A DNA stretch of 64,000 bases from Flavobacteriaceae bacterium UBA3339. Its GTDB lineage: Bacteria; Bacteroidota; Bacteroidia; Flavobacteriales; Flavobacteriaceae. Both the position numbers and the translations under genes were made by a program. Shown here one piece after another: positions 1 to 6,832 of this stretch. The notes beneath the pieces were generated by a model. It was not told the DNA's origin, ran no database searches, and saw only the letters and a list, made by a program, of their open reading frames with translations. The stretch lies in NCBI GenBank assembly GCA_002360925.1, contig DERN01000003.1:319175-383174 (forward strand), given 5' to 3'. Position 1 is the first letter of the stretch; every line of letters begins with the position of its first letter.

Positions 1-328
1 CGACGAAAAAACAGGAATCCAGATTGTTTCTCGCGCAATTGAGTCGCCTTTACGTACAATCGTAGAAAATGCAGGTTTAGAAGGTTCTGTAATTGTTGCT
101 AAAGTTGCCGAAGGAACAGGAAACTTTGGTTACAATGCTAAAACCGACGAATATGTTGATATGCTAGCTGCAGGAATTATCGATCCTAAAAAAGTAACAC
201 GCGTAGCTTTAGAAAACGCTGCTTCGGTTTCGGGAATGATTTTAACTACAGAATGTGCATTAGTTGACATTAAAGAAGAAGGTGCAAGCCAAATGCCAAT
301 GGGCGGCGGAATGCCAGGAATGATGTAA
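1..328 (+). CDS. groEL: Chaperonin GroEL, C-terminal end (partial)
   Basis: This is the last 108 or so residues of the 60-kDa chaperonin subunit, which forms the double-ring folding cage in the cytoplasm. The frame opens at base 2 and stays open to TAA at 326-328. The end of the equatorial domain is recognisable: a GNFGYNA stretch, DPKKVTR, and ALENAASVSGM followed by LTTECAL. The protein ends in the Gly/Met-rich tail GGGMPGMM typical of GroEL. The start, and a likely upstream groES, lie outside the window. A strong terminator follows directly, so this is the end of its transcription unit. Confidence 0.97.
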   Translation, partial: DEKTGIQIVSRAIESPLRTIVENAGLEGSVIVAKVAEGTGNFGYNAKTDEYVDMLAAGIIDPKKVTRVALENAASVSGMILTTECALVDIKEEGASQMPMGGGMPGMM

Positions 329-350
329 TATCGTTTCTTTATAAATATTT

Positions 351-380
351 AAAAACAGCTCTTTTCGAGCTGTTTTTTTT
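351..380 (+). terminator. Rho-independent terminator of groEL
   Basis: A 9-bp stem (AAACAGCTC at 353-361 with GAGCTGTTT at 367-375) and a 5-base loop, followed by a run of T. It begins about 22 bases after the groEL stop codon. Confidence 0.9.
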
Positions 381-509
381 ATTGAAAAAACATTCGTGAT
401 TCTGCTTACCACAATCTTTCTTAAATAACACTTAATTAACACTTTACAAGGCATATTTAAAATGAATAATTCGTAAATTAGGAAGATTAAACCTTAAAAT
501 TATAATATT

Positions 510-2021
510 ATGAGTACAAGTAAAGTTTATGACAGACCTCAGTTTAAACCACACTACGACAATTACATCAACGGAAAATTTACAGCTCCTGTAAAAGGAA
601 AATATTTTGATGTAATTACGCCACTTGACGGAAGCGTGATGAGTAAAGCAGCTCATTCTACAGAAGAAGATTTAGATTTGGCAATCAGTGCAGCTCAAGA
701 AGCTTTTAAAACTTGGGGAAAAACTTCGCCAACCGAACGCAGTATTATTTTAAATAAAATAGCCGATCGAATCGAAGCTAATCTTGAATTAATCGCTGCT
801 GTTGAAACAACCGATAACGGAAAACCAATTCGCGAAACATTAAATGCCGATATTCCGCTTGCAATTGATCATTTCAGATATTTTGCTGGTGTTATTCGTG
901 CCGAAGAAGGTTCTTTATCAGAATTAGATTCTAACACAGTTTCACTTATCGTAAACGAACCTTTAGGCGTTGTAGCGCAGATTATCCCTTGGAACTTCCC
1001 TATTTTAATGGCAGTTTGGAAATTAGCTCCGGCTTTAGCAGCAGGAAATTGTGTTGTTTTAAAACCCGCAGAATCCACACCAATTTCAATTATGGTTTTA
1101 ATGGAAATCATCGGCGATTTAGTTCCTGCAGGTGTAATTAATATTGTAAACGGATTTGGTTCAGAATTAGGTCAACCGTTGGTTACCGACACGAGAGTTG
1201 CGAAAGCAGCTTTTACAGGATCTACAGCAACAGGACGCTTAGTTATGCAATATGCAACCGAAAATATTATTCCGGTTACGTTAGAATTAGGCGGAAAATC
1301 TCCGAATGTTTTCTTTGAATCAGTTATGGATCATGATGATGAATTCTTAGACAAAGCTTTAGAAGGAGCCGCTTTATTTGCTTTAAATCAAGGTGAAATC
1401 TGTACTTGTCCTTCTCGTTTATTGATTCAAGAATCGATTTACGATCAATTTATCGAAAAAGTTTTAGCACGCGTAAATGCAATTAAAGCGGGAAATCCGT
1501 TAGATACTTCTACAATGATTGGCGCTCAGGCTTCGAAAATTCAATACGACAAAATTTTAAACTACATTAAATTAGGGAAAGAAGAAGGCGCAGAAGTTTT
1601 AACCGGAGGTGAAGCAAATCATTTAGGAGGCGAAATCGAAAATGGATATTACATTAAACCAACTTTATTAAAAGGAAATAACAAAATGCGTGTTTTCCAG
1701 GAAGAAATTTTCGGTCCTGTTTTAGCGGTTACCACTTTTAAAGACGAAGCAGAAGCAATTGAAATTGCAAACGATACGATTTACGGTTTAGGAGCGGGAG
1801 TTTGGACACGCGATGCACATCAATTATATCAAATTCCGAGAGCGATTCAAGCAGGTCGAGTTTGGGTAAATAATTATCATAGTTATCCAGCTGGCGCACC
1901 GTTTGGAGGTTATAAACAATCAGGAATCGGACGTGAAAATCACAAAATGATGTTAGCACATTATCGCCAAACAAAAAACATGTTGATTTCGTACGATAAA
2001 AACAAATTAGGTTTCTTTTAA
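510..2021 (+). CDS. NAD(P)-dependent aldehyde dehydrogenase (AldB/ExaC-like)
   Basis: This enzyme of 503 residues should oxidise a small aldehyde, probably acetaldehyde or similar, to the acid with NAD(P)+ in the cytoplasm. Family signatures are complete. The cofactor region contains PWNFP and FTGSTATG, the general-base glutamate is E259 in LELGGKSPN, and the nucleophile is C298 in NQGEICTCPSR, where the first Cys aligns with Cys302 of mammalian ALDH2. The GEICTCPSR form is characteristic of the bacterial AldB/ExaC/AcoD group. ATG 510 gives the normal family length. The next gene, 10 bases on, encodes DUF779, a frequent genomic partner of this subgroup. The exact substrate cannot be told from sequence. 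Confidence 0.95.
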   Translation: MSTSKVYDRPQFKPHYDNYINGKFTAPVKGKYFDVITPLDGSVMSKAAHSTEEDLDLAISAAQEAFKTWGKTSPTERSIILNKIADRIEANLELIAAVETTDNGKPIRETLNADIPLAIDHFRYFAGVIRAEEGSLSELDSNTVSLIVNEPLGVVAQIIPWNFPILMAVWKLAPALAAGNCVVLKPAESTPISIMVLMEIIGDLVPAGVINIVNGFGSELGQPLVTDTRVAKAAFTGSTATGRLVMQYATENIIPVTLELGGKSPNVFFESVMDHDDEFLDKALEGAALFALNQGEICTCPSRLLIQESIYDQFIEKVLARVNAIKAGNPLDTSTMIGAQASKIQYDKILNYIKLGKEEGAEVLTGGEANHLGGEIENGYYIKPTLLKGNNKMRVFQEEIFGPVLAVTTFKDEAEAIEIANDTIYGLGAGVWTRDAHQLYQIPRAIQAGRVWVNNYHSYPAGAPFGGYKQSGIGRENHKMMLAHYRQTKNMLISYDKNKLGFF

Positions 2022-2031
2022 TCGATCTTTT

Positions 2032-2424
2032 ATGACAAAGCTATCCCGACTTTCAGTTACTCCCAAAGCACTTGATCTTATTAAAGAACTTGCGCAAGAA
2101 TTTGGAGATTTAATGTTTTATCAAGCAGGTGGATGTTGCGAAGGCACGCAGCCCATGTGTTTTAGAAAAGGCGGATATTTTCCACGAATGAAGGATGTTT
2201 TGATTGGTAAAATTCTGGATTACGAATTTTGGATAGATCACGATTTGTACGAGTATTGGAAACACGCTCATTTTGAATTGGATGTAATAGATGGTTTTGG
2301 AACGGGAGGTTTTTCGTTAGAAATTCCGAAGGGAAAAACGTTTAAAGTAAACTATACCATTTTTACACCCGAAGAAGCTGCGCAATTACCAGAACCTTTA
2401 CTTTACAAAGATCGTAACAAATAA
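2032..2424 (+). CDS. DUF779 domain protein
   Basis: A 130-residue cytoplasmic protein of the DUF779 family, whose biochemical role is not established. The family core is visible as the Cys-rich segment AGGCCEGTQPMC at about residues 32-43, followed by a mixed beta/alpha domain. It begins 10 bases after the aldehyde dehydrogenase stop codon and is surely co-transcribed with it. DUF779 proteins usually accompany aldehyde dehydrogenases of this type, so an accessory role for that enzyme is inferred; the vicinal cysteines could bind metal or protect the enzyme. The stop codon lies inside the downstream 37-bp terminator repeat. Confidence 0.9.
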   Translation: MTKLSRLSVTPKALDLIKELAQEFGDLMFYQAGGCCEGTQPMCFRKGGYFPRMKDVLIGKILDYEFWIDHDLYEYWKHAHFELDVIDGFGTGGFSLEIPKGKTFKVNYTIFTPEEAAQLPEPLLYKDRNK

Positions 2425-2455
2425 AAAATCCGCTCGATGAGCGGATTTTTTATTT
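2419..2455. repeat. 37-bp direct repeat, copy 1 (terminator hairpin)
   Basis: This 37-bp segment recurs perfectly at 3037-3073. Its core is the hairpin AAAAATCCGCTC/GAGCGGATTTTT, which works as a terminator in both directions. The copy contains the stop codon of the DUF779 gene (2422-2424, plus strand) and the stop codon of the minus-strand orphan gene (2450-2452). Confidence 0.9.
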
Positions 2456-3022
2456 GTAATCTTTACTTTTCTCTATTTCCAACATCCAATCGGGAACTTC
2501 ATCATATTTAGTTTTGGGATTCATATTCTCAATTCCATAAACTAGATCAAATACTTCTTTTGTTTTATAACGTTTATAAGTATATAAATTAACAGGAAAA
2601 CCTCTAATAAAATTGTTATATTTCAAAACTTCATCATTATAATTTGATGCTAATAAATTTAGTTTTCTATGTCTCAATTGTAACGTATCTTTAAAAGCCT
2701 CAAAAAACAAAGTATCACTAGTCATCATTAGACTTATTTTATTTATAAAAAACTGACACTCCAAGAAATCAAGTGTACATATATTTTCATCTACCTTTTT
2801 ACTTATTAAATCTAAACTATCTTCTGAAATATATTTACCGCTTCCATTTAATTCAACTATAAGTTTAAAATAAGAGTTAATCTCTGGTTTTAAGTAATTC
2901 CATTCTTTTTCTACATCTTTACTTTTACTTACAATATTTTTATTCAAAAAATATCTTGTAGATGTTATAATCAACACCAAGCATACACCAATCGTTATAA
3001 AAAATATTAAAAATTTCTTCAT
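2450..3022 (-). CDS. Hypothetical membrane-anchored protein
   Basis: I do not recognise this 190-residue protein. It begins with a short basic stretch and one hydrophobic segment (residues 4-27, FLIFFITIGVCLVLIITSTRYF) and then has a mainly helical, charged soluble part. It is therefore probably anchored in the inner membrane with the rest in the periplasm. Three cysteines lie in the middle and none forms a known motif. The gene is very AT-rich and sits alone between two identical copies of a 37-bp terminator sequence, reading toward copy 1. That arrangement, and the lack of functional partners, suggest an accessory gene inserted between the flanking operons. Confidence 0.75.
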   Translation of the reverse strand: MKKFLIFFITIGVCLVLIITSTRYFLNKNIVSKSKDVEKEWNYLKPEINSYFKLIVELNGSGKYISEDSLDLISKKVDENICTLDFLECQFFINKISLMMTSDTLFFEAFKDTLQLRHRKLNLLASNYNDEVLKYNNFIRGFPVNLYTYKRYKTKEVFDLVYGIENMNPKTKYDEVPDWMLEIEKSKDYK

Positions 3023-3036
3023 CTGAATTGCAATAT

Positions 3037-3073
3037 AAATAAAAAATCCGCTCGATGAGCGGATTTTTTATTT
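3037..3073. repeat. 37-bp direct repeat, copy 2 (terminator hairpin)
   Basis: Identical to 2419-2455 over 37 bp, including the GATG-looped GC stem and both A and T tracts. It lies just after the minus-strand HMA protein gene, for which it should terminate transcription, and just upstream of the orphan gene. Confidence 0.9.
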
Positions 3074-3082
3074 TATCATTTA

Positions 3083-3430
3083 TTATGATTCACGTTCATA
3101 AATACAACATCCGTGTAAGTTTTCGTAAGCTTCTTGTGTTGCTTTCACTTCTTTTGTATCATGTCCGGCTTTTGCAACCGATTCTTGAACTTTTAAAGCA
3201 TCGGTTTTATTTTCGTCAATAATCATATGTAACATTTGATCATCCGAATGCCATTCTGCCGATTTCACTCCTTTTACTGCAAAAGCTGCTTTTTCTATAC
3301 GCTTTTTACACATATCGCAATTCCCTTTTACTTCTACATCTACTTTTGCATTTTTACTTTTTTTCTCTTGTGCTTGGCTTGTAAATGCAACTCCTAAAAC
3401 TGCACATACTACTAATAAAAATTGTTTCAT
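3083..3430 (-). CDS. Heavy-metal-associated (HMA) domain protein, exported
   Basis: A 115-residue protein with a signal peptide (MKQFLLVVCAVLGVAFTSQAQ) and an HMA ferredoxin-like domain. The metal loop is GNCDMCKKRIEKA, the CxxC form that binds Cu(I) or similar soft metals. A second cysteine pair, HGCC, stands near the C-terminus. The frame extends nine codons further upstream to 3457, but the signal peptide begins at ATG 3430, so I chose that start. It is the last gene of an operon after a TonB receptor and a Cys-rich HYC_CC_PP protein, which points to periplasmic metal handling, most likely copper. The metal is inferred, not shown. Confidence 0.88.
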   Translation of the reverse strand: MKQFLLVVCAVLGVAFTSQAQEKKSKNAKVDVEVKGNCDMCKKRIEKAAFAVKGVKSAEWHSDDQMLHMIIDENKTDALKVQESVAKAGHDTKEVKATQEAYENLHGCCIYERES

Positions 3431-3457
3431 TTTTCTATATTTTAATATTTTGTTCAA

Positions 3458-5692
3458 TTATTTAATTTTAAATCGTAAACCTGCATAATACATTTGACCA
3501 AAAATTGGACCATACACAATAGTACTATCAAATTCGTTGCCAAAAGGATTATCTGCTCCTAAAATCACATGGTTTTGACGATAATTTCCGATGTTTTCTC
3601 CACCAACATACACTTCAAATGTATCAGAAAAAACCTTTGTTATTTGAGCATTAATCGTAGAAAACGGGTTTGTATAATCTGCTAGCTGATTTGCCGCCGA
3701 ATTATCTCCAGTATAAGGTAAACGTTGTTTTCCTAACCAATTCCAAGTAGCATCGAATTTCCAGTTTCCTCCTTTTTCAGATTGATGTGTTTGATATTCT
3801 AAATTAGCAAAAAAACGATGCTTTGCCTGTAAAGGTCGCTCTAATGTTTTGTTACTGTACGTTGTTTCAATATCGTAATATTTGTAAGCTGCTCTTAAAT
3901 TCAAATGTTTCGCCAAATTATATGCTAATTCTGCCTGAAATGAATTCGCAAACGATTTTCCATCTAAGTTATAAAACTCAACTGTTCGAGCAGATTGATC
4001 TAAATCAACCACAATTTGATTTTCAAAATCGGTTCTGTAAAAATCTAAGGTAATACTTGCGTTTTTATTCAAGAATTGAAAATCCTGCGTTAAACTAACT
4101 CCGTAATTCCAAGCAATTTCCGGATCCATTCCGTACGCTTTTCCTCCTTCATTTTTAATATTGAACTGACGAGAACTTGCAAATAAATATTGATTTTCGG
4201 CAAAAATATTTGCTAAACGTTTTCCTCTTCCAGCCGAAACACGAACTGTTGTTTTTTCCCAAGGATTATAACGCAAATGCATACGTGGTGTTACAAAAGT
4301 CCCTAAACGATTCGAATTATCGATTCTTCCTCCTAAAACCAAAGCTAAATTGCTAGCATTATCGTACGTATACTCAAAAAACGCTCCGTAACTTGTATCG
4401 GTTCTATCGTAATTTTGCACACCATAATTATTCACGAATTCTGAATAATCATCGTACATAAAGCTTGCTCCTGTCGAGAATTTATGCAACGTATTGCTGA
4501 TGATGGAACTATAAAGGAAATTTGAATAAATGCTTCGTTGTGTAATATCGAATTGATTTAACCCGAAATACGAATTTTGTTTGTGATAACTGAATGAATT
4601 TTGCCATCCTAAACTTTTGTAAGGCTGATCTGGAAATACGTATCCAATTTTTGCATTTGCATCGAATTTATCTGTATTTAATTCAGAACCCCATTTAATT
4701 GTAGAAAGTTTGTGGATGTTTTTATCAAAATCGATTTCTCCTGTTTGTTTTTCATCTTTCATATAACGCGCCGTTAAAAAAGCAATCCAACCTTTTTCAA
4801 GGTTTTGATATTGCCAACGATTCATTACATTAATCTGACTTCCTAACGGATTATCTAAAAATCCGTCGTGATTCATGTCGTTTTTCTTAACGCGTGTATT
4901 TCCATGAAGAAACAAAGAAGAACTCCATTTATCCGAAATTTTTTCGTTGTAATGTGCATTTACTTCAAAACGAGAATCGGTCGATCCATATAAATTTAAA
5001 TAAAAAGGAATGTCGTTTCCTGGTTTAATCAATTCCGTATTAATTTGCCCTGAAATAGATTCGAAACCGTTTACAACGCTTCCGGCACCTTTTGTAACCT
5101 GAATACTTTCGACCCAAGTTCCCGGAGTAAACGATAAACCGTAAGCTTGAGAAGCTCCGCGAACATTCGGAATATTCTCTTCGGCAATTAAGATATAAGG
5201 ACTTGTTAATCCCAACATTTTTATTTGTTTTGAACCTGAAATCGCGTCCGAAAAGTTCACATCGATCGAAGGATTTGTTTCAAACGATTCTGCCAAATTA
5301 CAACAAGCTGCTTTTAACAATTCACCACTATTCATGGTTTGCGTATTTGTTGCGCCTTTTCCGCGTTCCAAATTCTTTTTATTCGCCATAATAACCACTT
5401 CATTTAAATCGCCTTCCGGCTCAATTGTAAGTGTATAAAAATGGTTTGGATCGATTAATTCGGTTTCAAAAACCTCGTATCCCGCGGCATAAACATACGC
5501 AATTGCAGGTTCTTCTAAGGTAACTTCAAAAATTCCGTGATGATCGGTTGTAGCAACAATACTGTCGTTTACCGAAATATTCGCCGACTCAATCGGCTGA
5601 TTAAATGTATTTAAAACTTTCCCTTTAAATGTATCTTGGGCGTAAATAGTTTGTATACCTAACGTACACACTAATAATAAAGTATATTTCAT
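3458..5692 (-). CDS. TonB-dependent receptor, metal-operon type
   Basis: An outer-membrane active-transport receptor of 744 residues. A signal peptide (about residues 1-18) is followed by a carboxypeptidase-like regulatory domain (about 20-100), a plug domain (about 110-220, with SGSKQIKMLG and NIPNVRG), and a beta-barrel that ends in an aromatic-rich final strand (MYYAGLRFKIK). The plug starts with an unusual ACCNLAESF segment carrying two adjacent cysteines, a feature I associate with Bacteroidota receptors that sit beside HMA proteins. Neighbours encode metal-type Cys proteins on both sides on the same strand. Uptake or sensing of copper or another transition metal is the likely role. The ligand is inferred. 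Confidence 0.92.
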   Translation of the reverse strand: MKYTLLLVCTLGIQTIYAQDTFKGKVLNTFNQPIESANISVNDSIVATTDHHGIFEVTLEEPAIAYVYAAGYEVFETELIDPNHFYTLTIEPEGDLNEVVIMANKKNLERGKGATNTQTMNSGELLKAACCNLAESFETNPSIDVNFSDAISGSKQIKMLGLTSPYILIAEENIPNVRGASQAYGLSFTPGTWVESIQVTKGAGSVVNGFESISGQINTELIKPGNDIPFYLNLYGSTDSRFEVNAHYNEKISDKWSSSLFLHGNTRVKKNDMNHDGFLDNPLGSQINVMNRWQYQNLEKGWIAFLTARYMKDEKQTGEIDFDKNIHKLSTIKWGSELNTDKFDANAKIGYVFPDQPYKSLGWQNSFSYHKQNSYFGLNQFDITQRSIYSNFLYSSIISNTLHKFSTGASFMYDDYSEFVNNYGVQNYDRTDTSYGAFFEYTYDNASNLALVLGGRIDNSNRLGTFVTPRMHLRYNPWEKTTVRVSAGRGKRLANIFAENQYLFASSRQFNIKNEGGKAYGMDPEIAWNYGVSLTQDFQFLNKNASITLDFYRTDFENQIVVDLDQSARTVEFYNLDGKSFANSFQAELAYNLAKHLNLRAAYKYYDIETTYSNKTLERPLQAKHRFFANLEYQTHQSEKGGNWKFDATWNWLGKQRLPYTGDNSAANQLADYTNPFSTINAQITKVFSDTFEVYVGGENIGNYRQNHVILGADNPFGNEFDSTIVYGPIFGQMYYAGLRFKIK

Positions 5693-5741
5693 AAAATTGC
5701 ATAACTAATTAAACATTTTCTGTTTCGAAAAAAATGTTTTG

Positions 5742-6161
5742 CTATGCGTAGAGTAGAAATTGCTGATACAGTTTGTATAAAGGCGGTGCGTTACTTTCGC
5801 AATGAAAAGCAACTTCGATTTTTTTTGGAAGATTGGTTTCTGTAACTACAATAGGCTGAAACTTGTAAACCGCCGGCATTATAAAAGCCGCTATTTGCTG
5901 TGTTTGAAAAATTTTTACAGCTACATCATCTGTTTGCTGTTTAATTGTTTTGTCTTTACAACAATCTTTTTTTACAGGTTCGTCCTTTTCTTTACAGCAC
6001 GATTGTTCGTGAATACTGTCATCGCAATTAATAGATGCAGCATAACCTAATTCAATTTTTTCAATTTCAGTTCCACAATAATGAATATTAACCGCCAACC
6101 CTAAATTCGAAAAGAGTAAGGTTGCCGTTAATAGTACACTATATAAATATCGCTGAAACAT
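5742..6161 (-). CDS. HYC_CC_PP family Cys-rich exported protein
   Basis: A 139-residue protein matching the Bacteroidota family named for its motifs. After a hydrophobic leader (to about residue 24) come NIHYCG (HYC), two vicinal cysteine pairs (SCCKE and DCCKD), and a late Pro-Pro in SNAPPLYKL. The lysine- and cysteine-rich middle is suited to binding metal. It is the first gene of the leftward operon that continues with a TonB receptor 49 bases away and an HMA protein. Its location is periplasmic or surface by inference from the leader. The biochemical function of the family is not known to me. Confidence 0.85.
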   Translation of the reverse strand: MFQRYLYSVLLTATLLFSNLGLAVNIHYCGTEIEKIELGYAASINCDDSIHEQSCCKEKDEPVKKDCCKDKTIKQQTDDVAVKIFQTQQIAAFIMPAVYKFQPIVVTETNLPKKIEVAFHCESNAPPLYKLYQQFLLYA

Positions 6162-6333
6162 TAAATTGTTTTTTTGCTTATTTTTAAGAGGCGGTAAACT
6201 TACAAAAAAAGATCATGATTCTAAAACAATTAAAGAGTTCTTTAACAGATATAATTTTTAACTTTGAAATTTATGTTTGATATTTTTTGAGAAAATGTAG
6301 TTTCAAATCTTTAAAAAACAGAAAGACAAAAAA

Positions 6334-6363
6334 TTGCAATTCTAAAAAAAAGATGTACATTTG
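6334..6363 (+). promoter_or_regulatory. Bacteroidetes-type promoter of rpsO
   Basis: TTG at 6334-6336, a 19-base spacer, and TACATTTG at 6356-6363, matching the TTG / TAnnTTTG consensus used by the Bacteroidota primary sigma factor. It predicts a leader of roughly 50 bases for rpsO. Confidence 0.8.
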
Positions 6364-6416
6364 CAACGAATTTTTCAATTCAAACATTACATAATAATCA
6401 TTTAGATAATATTGGC

Positions 6417-6686
6417 ATGTATTTAACTAAGGAAACTAAAGAAGAAATCTTCGCTAAACACGGAGGAAACGCTGCAAACACTGGTTCTGCAGAAGGACAA
6501 ATCGCATTATTTACTTTTAGAATTTCGCACTTAACTGAGCACTTGAAAAAAAATCGTCACGATTATAATACAGAGCGTTCGTTAGTGTTATTAGTAGGTA
6601 AGAGAAGAAGACTTCTTGACTATTTAAAGAAAAAAGATATCAATAGATATCGTGAAATCATTAAGGAATTGGGTATTAGAAAATAA
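6417..6686 (+). CDS. rpsO: 30S ribosomal protein S15
   Basis: Primary 16S rRNA-binding protein of the small-subunit platform, 89 residues, which is the standard length. Recognisable segments are TGSAEGQIALFTFRI, LTEHLKKNRHDYNTERSLV and GKRRRLLDYLKKKD. A clear promoter stands upstream, and a GC-rich terminator separates it from pnp. The rpsO-pnp order is conserved in many bacteria. Its leader could carry an S15 autoregulatory structure, as in other phyla, but I see no obvious one. Confidence 0.98.
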   Translation: MYLTKETKEEIFAKHGGNAANTGSAEGQIALFTFRISHLTEHLKKNRHDYNTERSLVLLVGKRRRLLDYLKKKDINRYREIIKELGIRK

Positions 6687-6698
6687 TCAATTTACAAC

Positions 6699-6728
6699 GA
6701 GGTGTGCGCATGCGCGCCTCTTTTTTTT
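6699..6728 (+). terminator. Terminator between rpsO and pnp
   Basis: A GC-rich hairpin (6699-6720, GAGGTGTGC paired with GCGCGCCTC, two G-U pairs) followed by eight T. It lies 13 bases after rpsO and limits read-through into pnp. Confidence 0.88.
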
Positions 6729-6766
6729 ACATATATTTAAGCTCAAAAGCTTGGTTTTTCATTGGG

Positions 6767-6809
6767 TATCACAACAACAACTACACAACACACAACAACA
6801 CATCCCATT
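6767..6809 (+). promoter_or_regulatory. G-free, A/C-rich leader of pnp
   Basis: A 43-base stretch without a single G and almost only A and C at 6770-6805 lies 24-66 bases before the pnp start. Such a leader cannot fold well. It would leave the 5' untranslated region open, possibly for ribosome or protein access. Confidence 0.45.
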
Positions 6810-6832
6810 GTTTAATTAAGAATTACAAAATT

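Noticed and set aside
3037..3073. Terminator repeat as an insertion-sequence end or integron attC site
   Set aside because: The hairpin is a normal terminator with A and T tracts. No transposase or integrase and no attC core bases (GTTRRRY) are visible, so only the duplication itself is reported.
6704..6832. Forty-three extra N-terminal residues for PNPase from an upstream ATG
   Set aside because: The stretch runs from inside the rpsO terminator and through a low-complexity leader. The protein family begins at MIPKVIQEI (6833).
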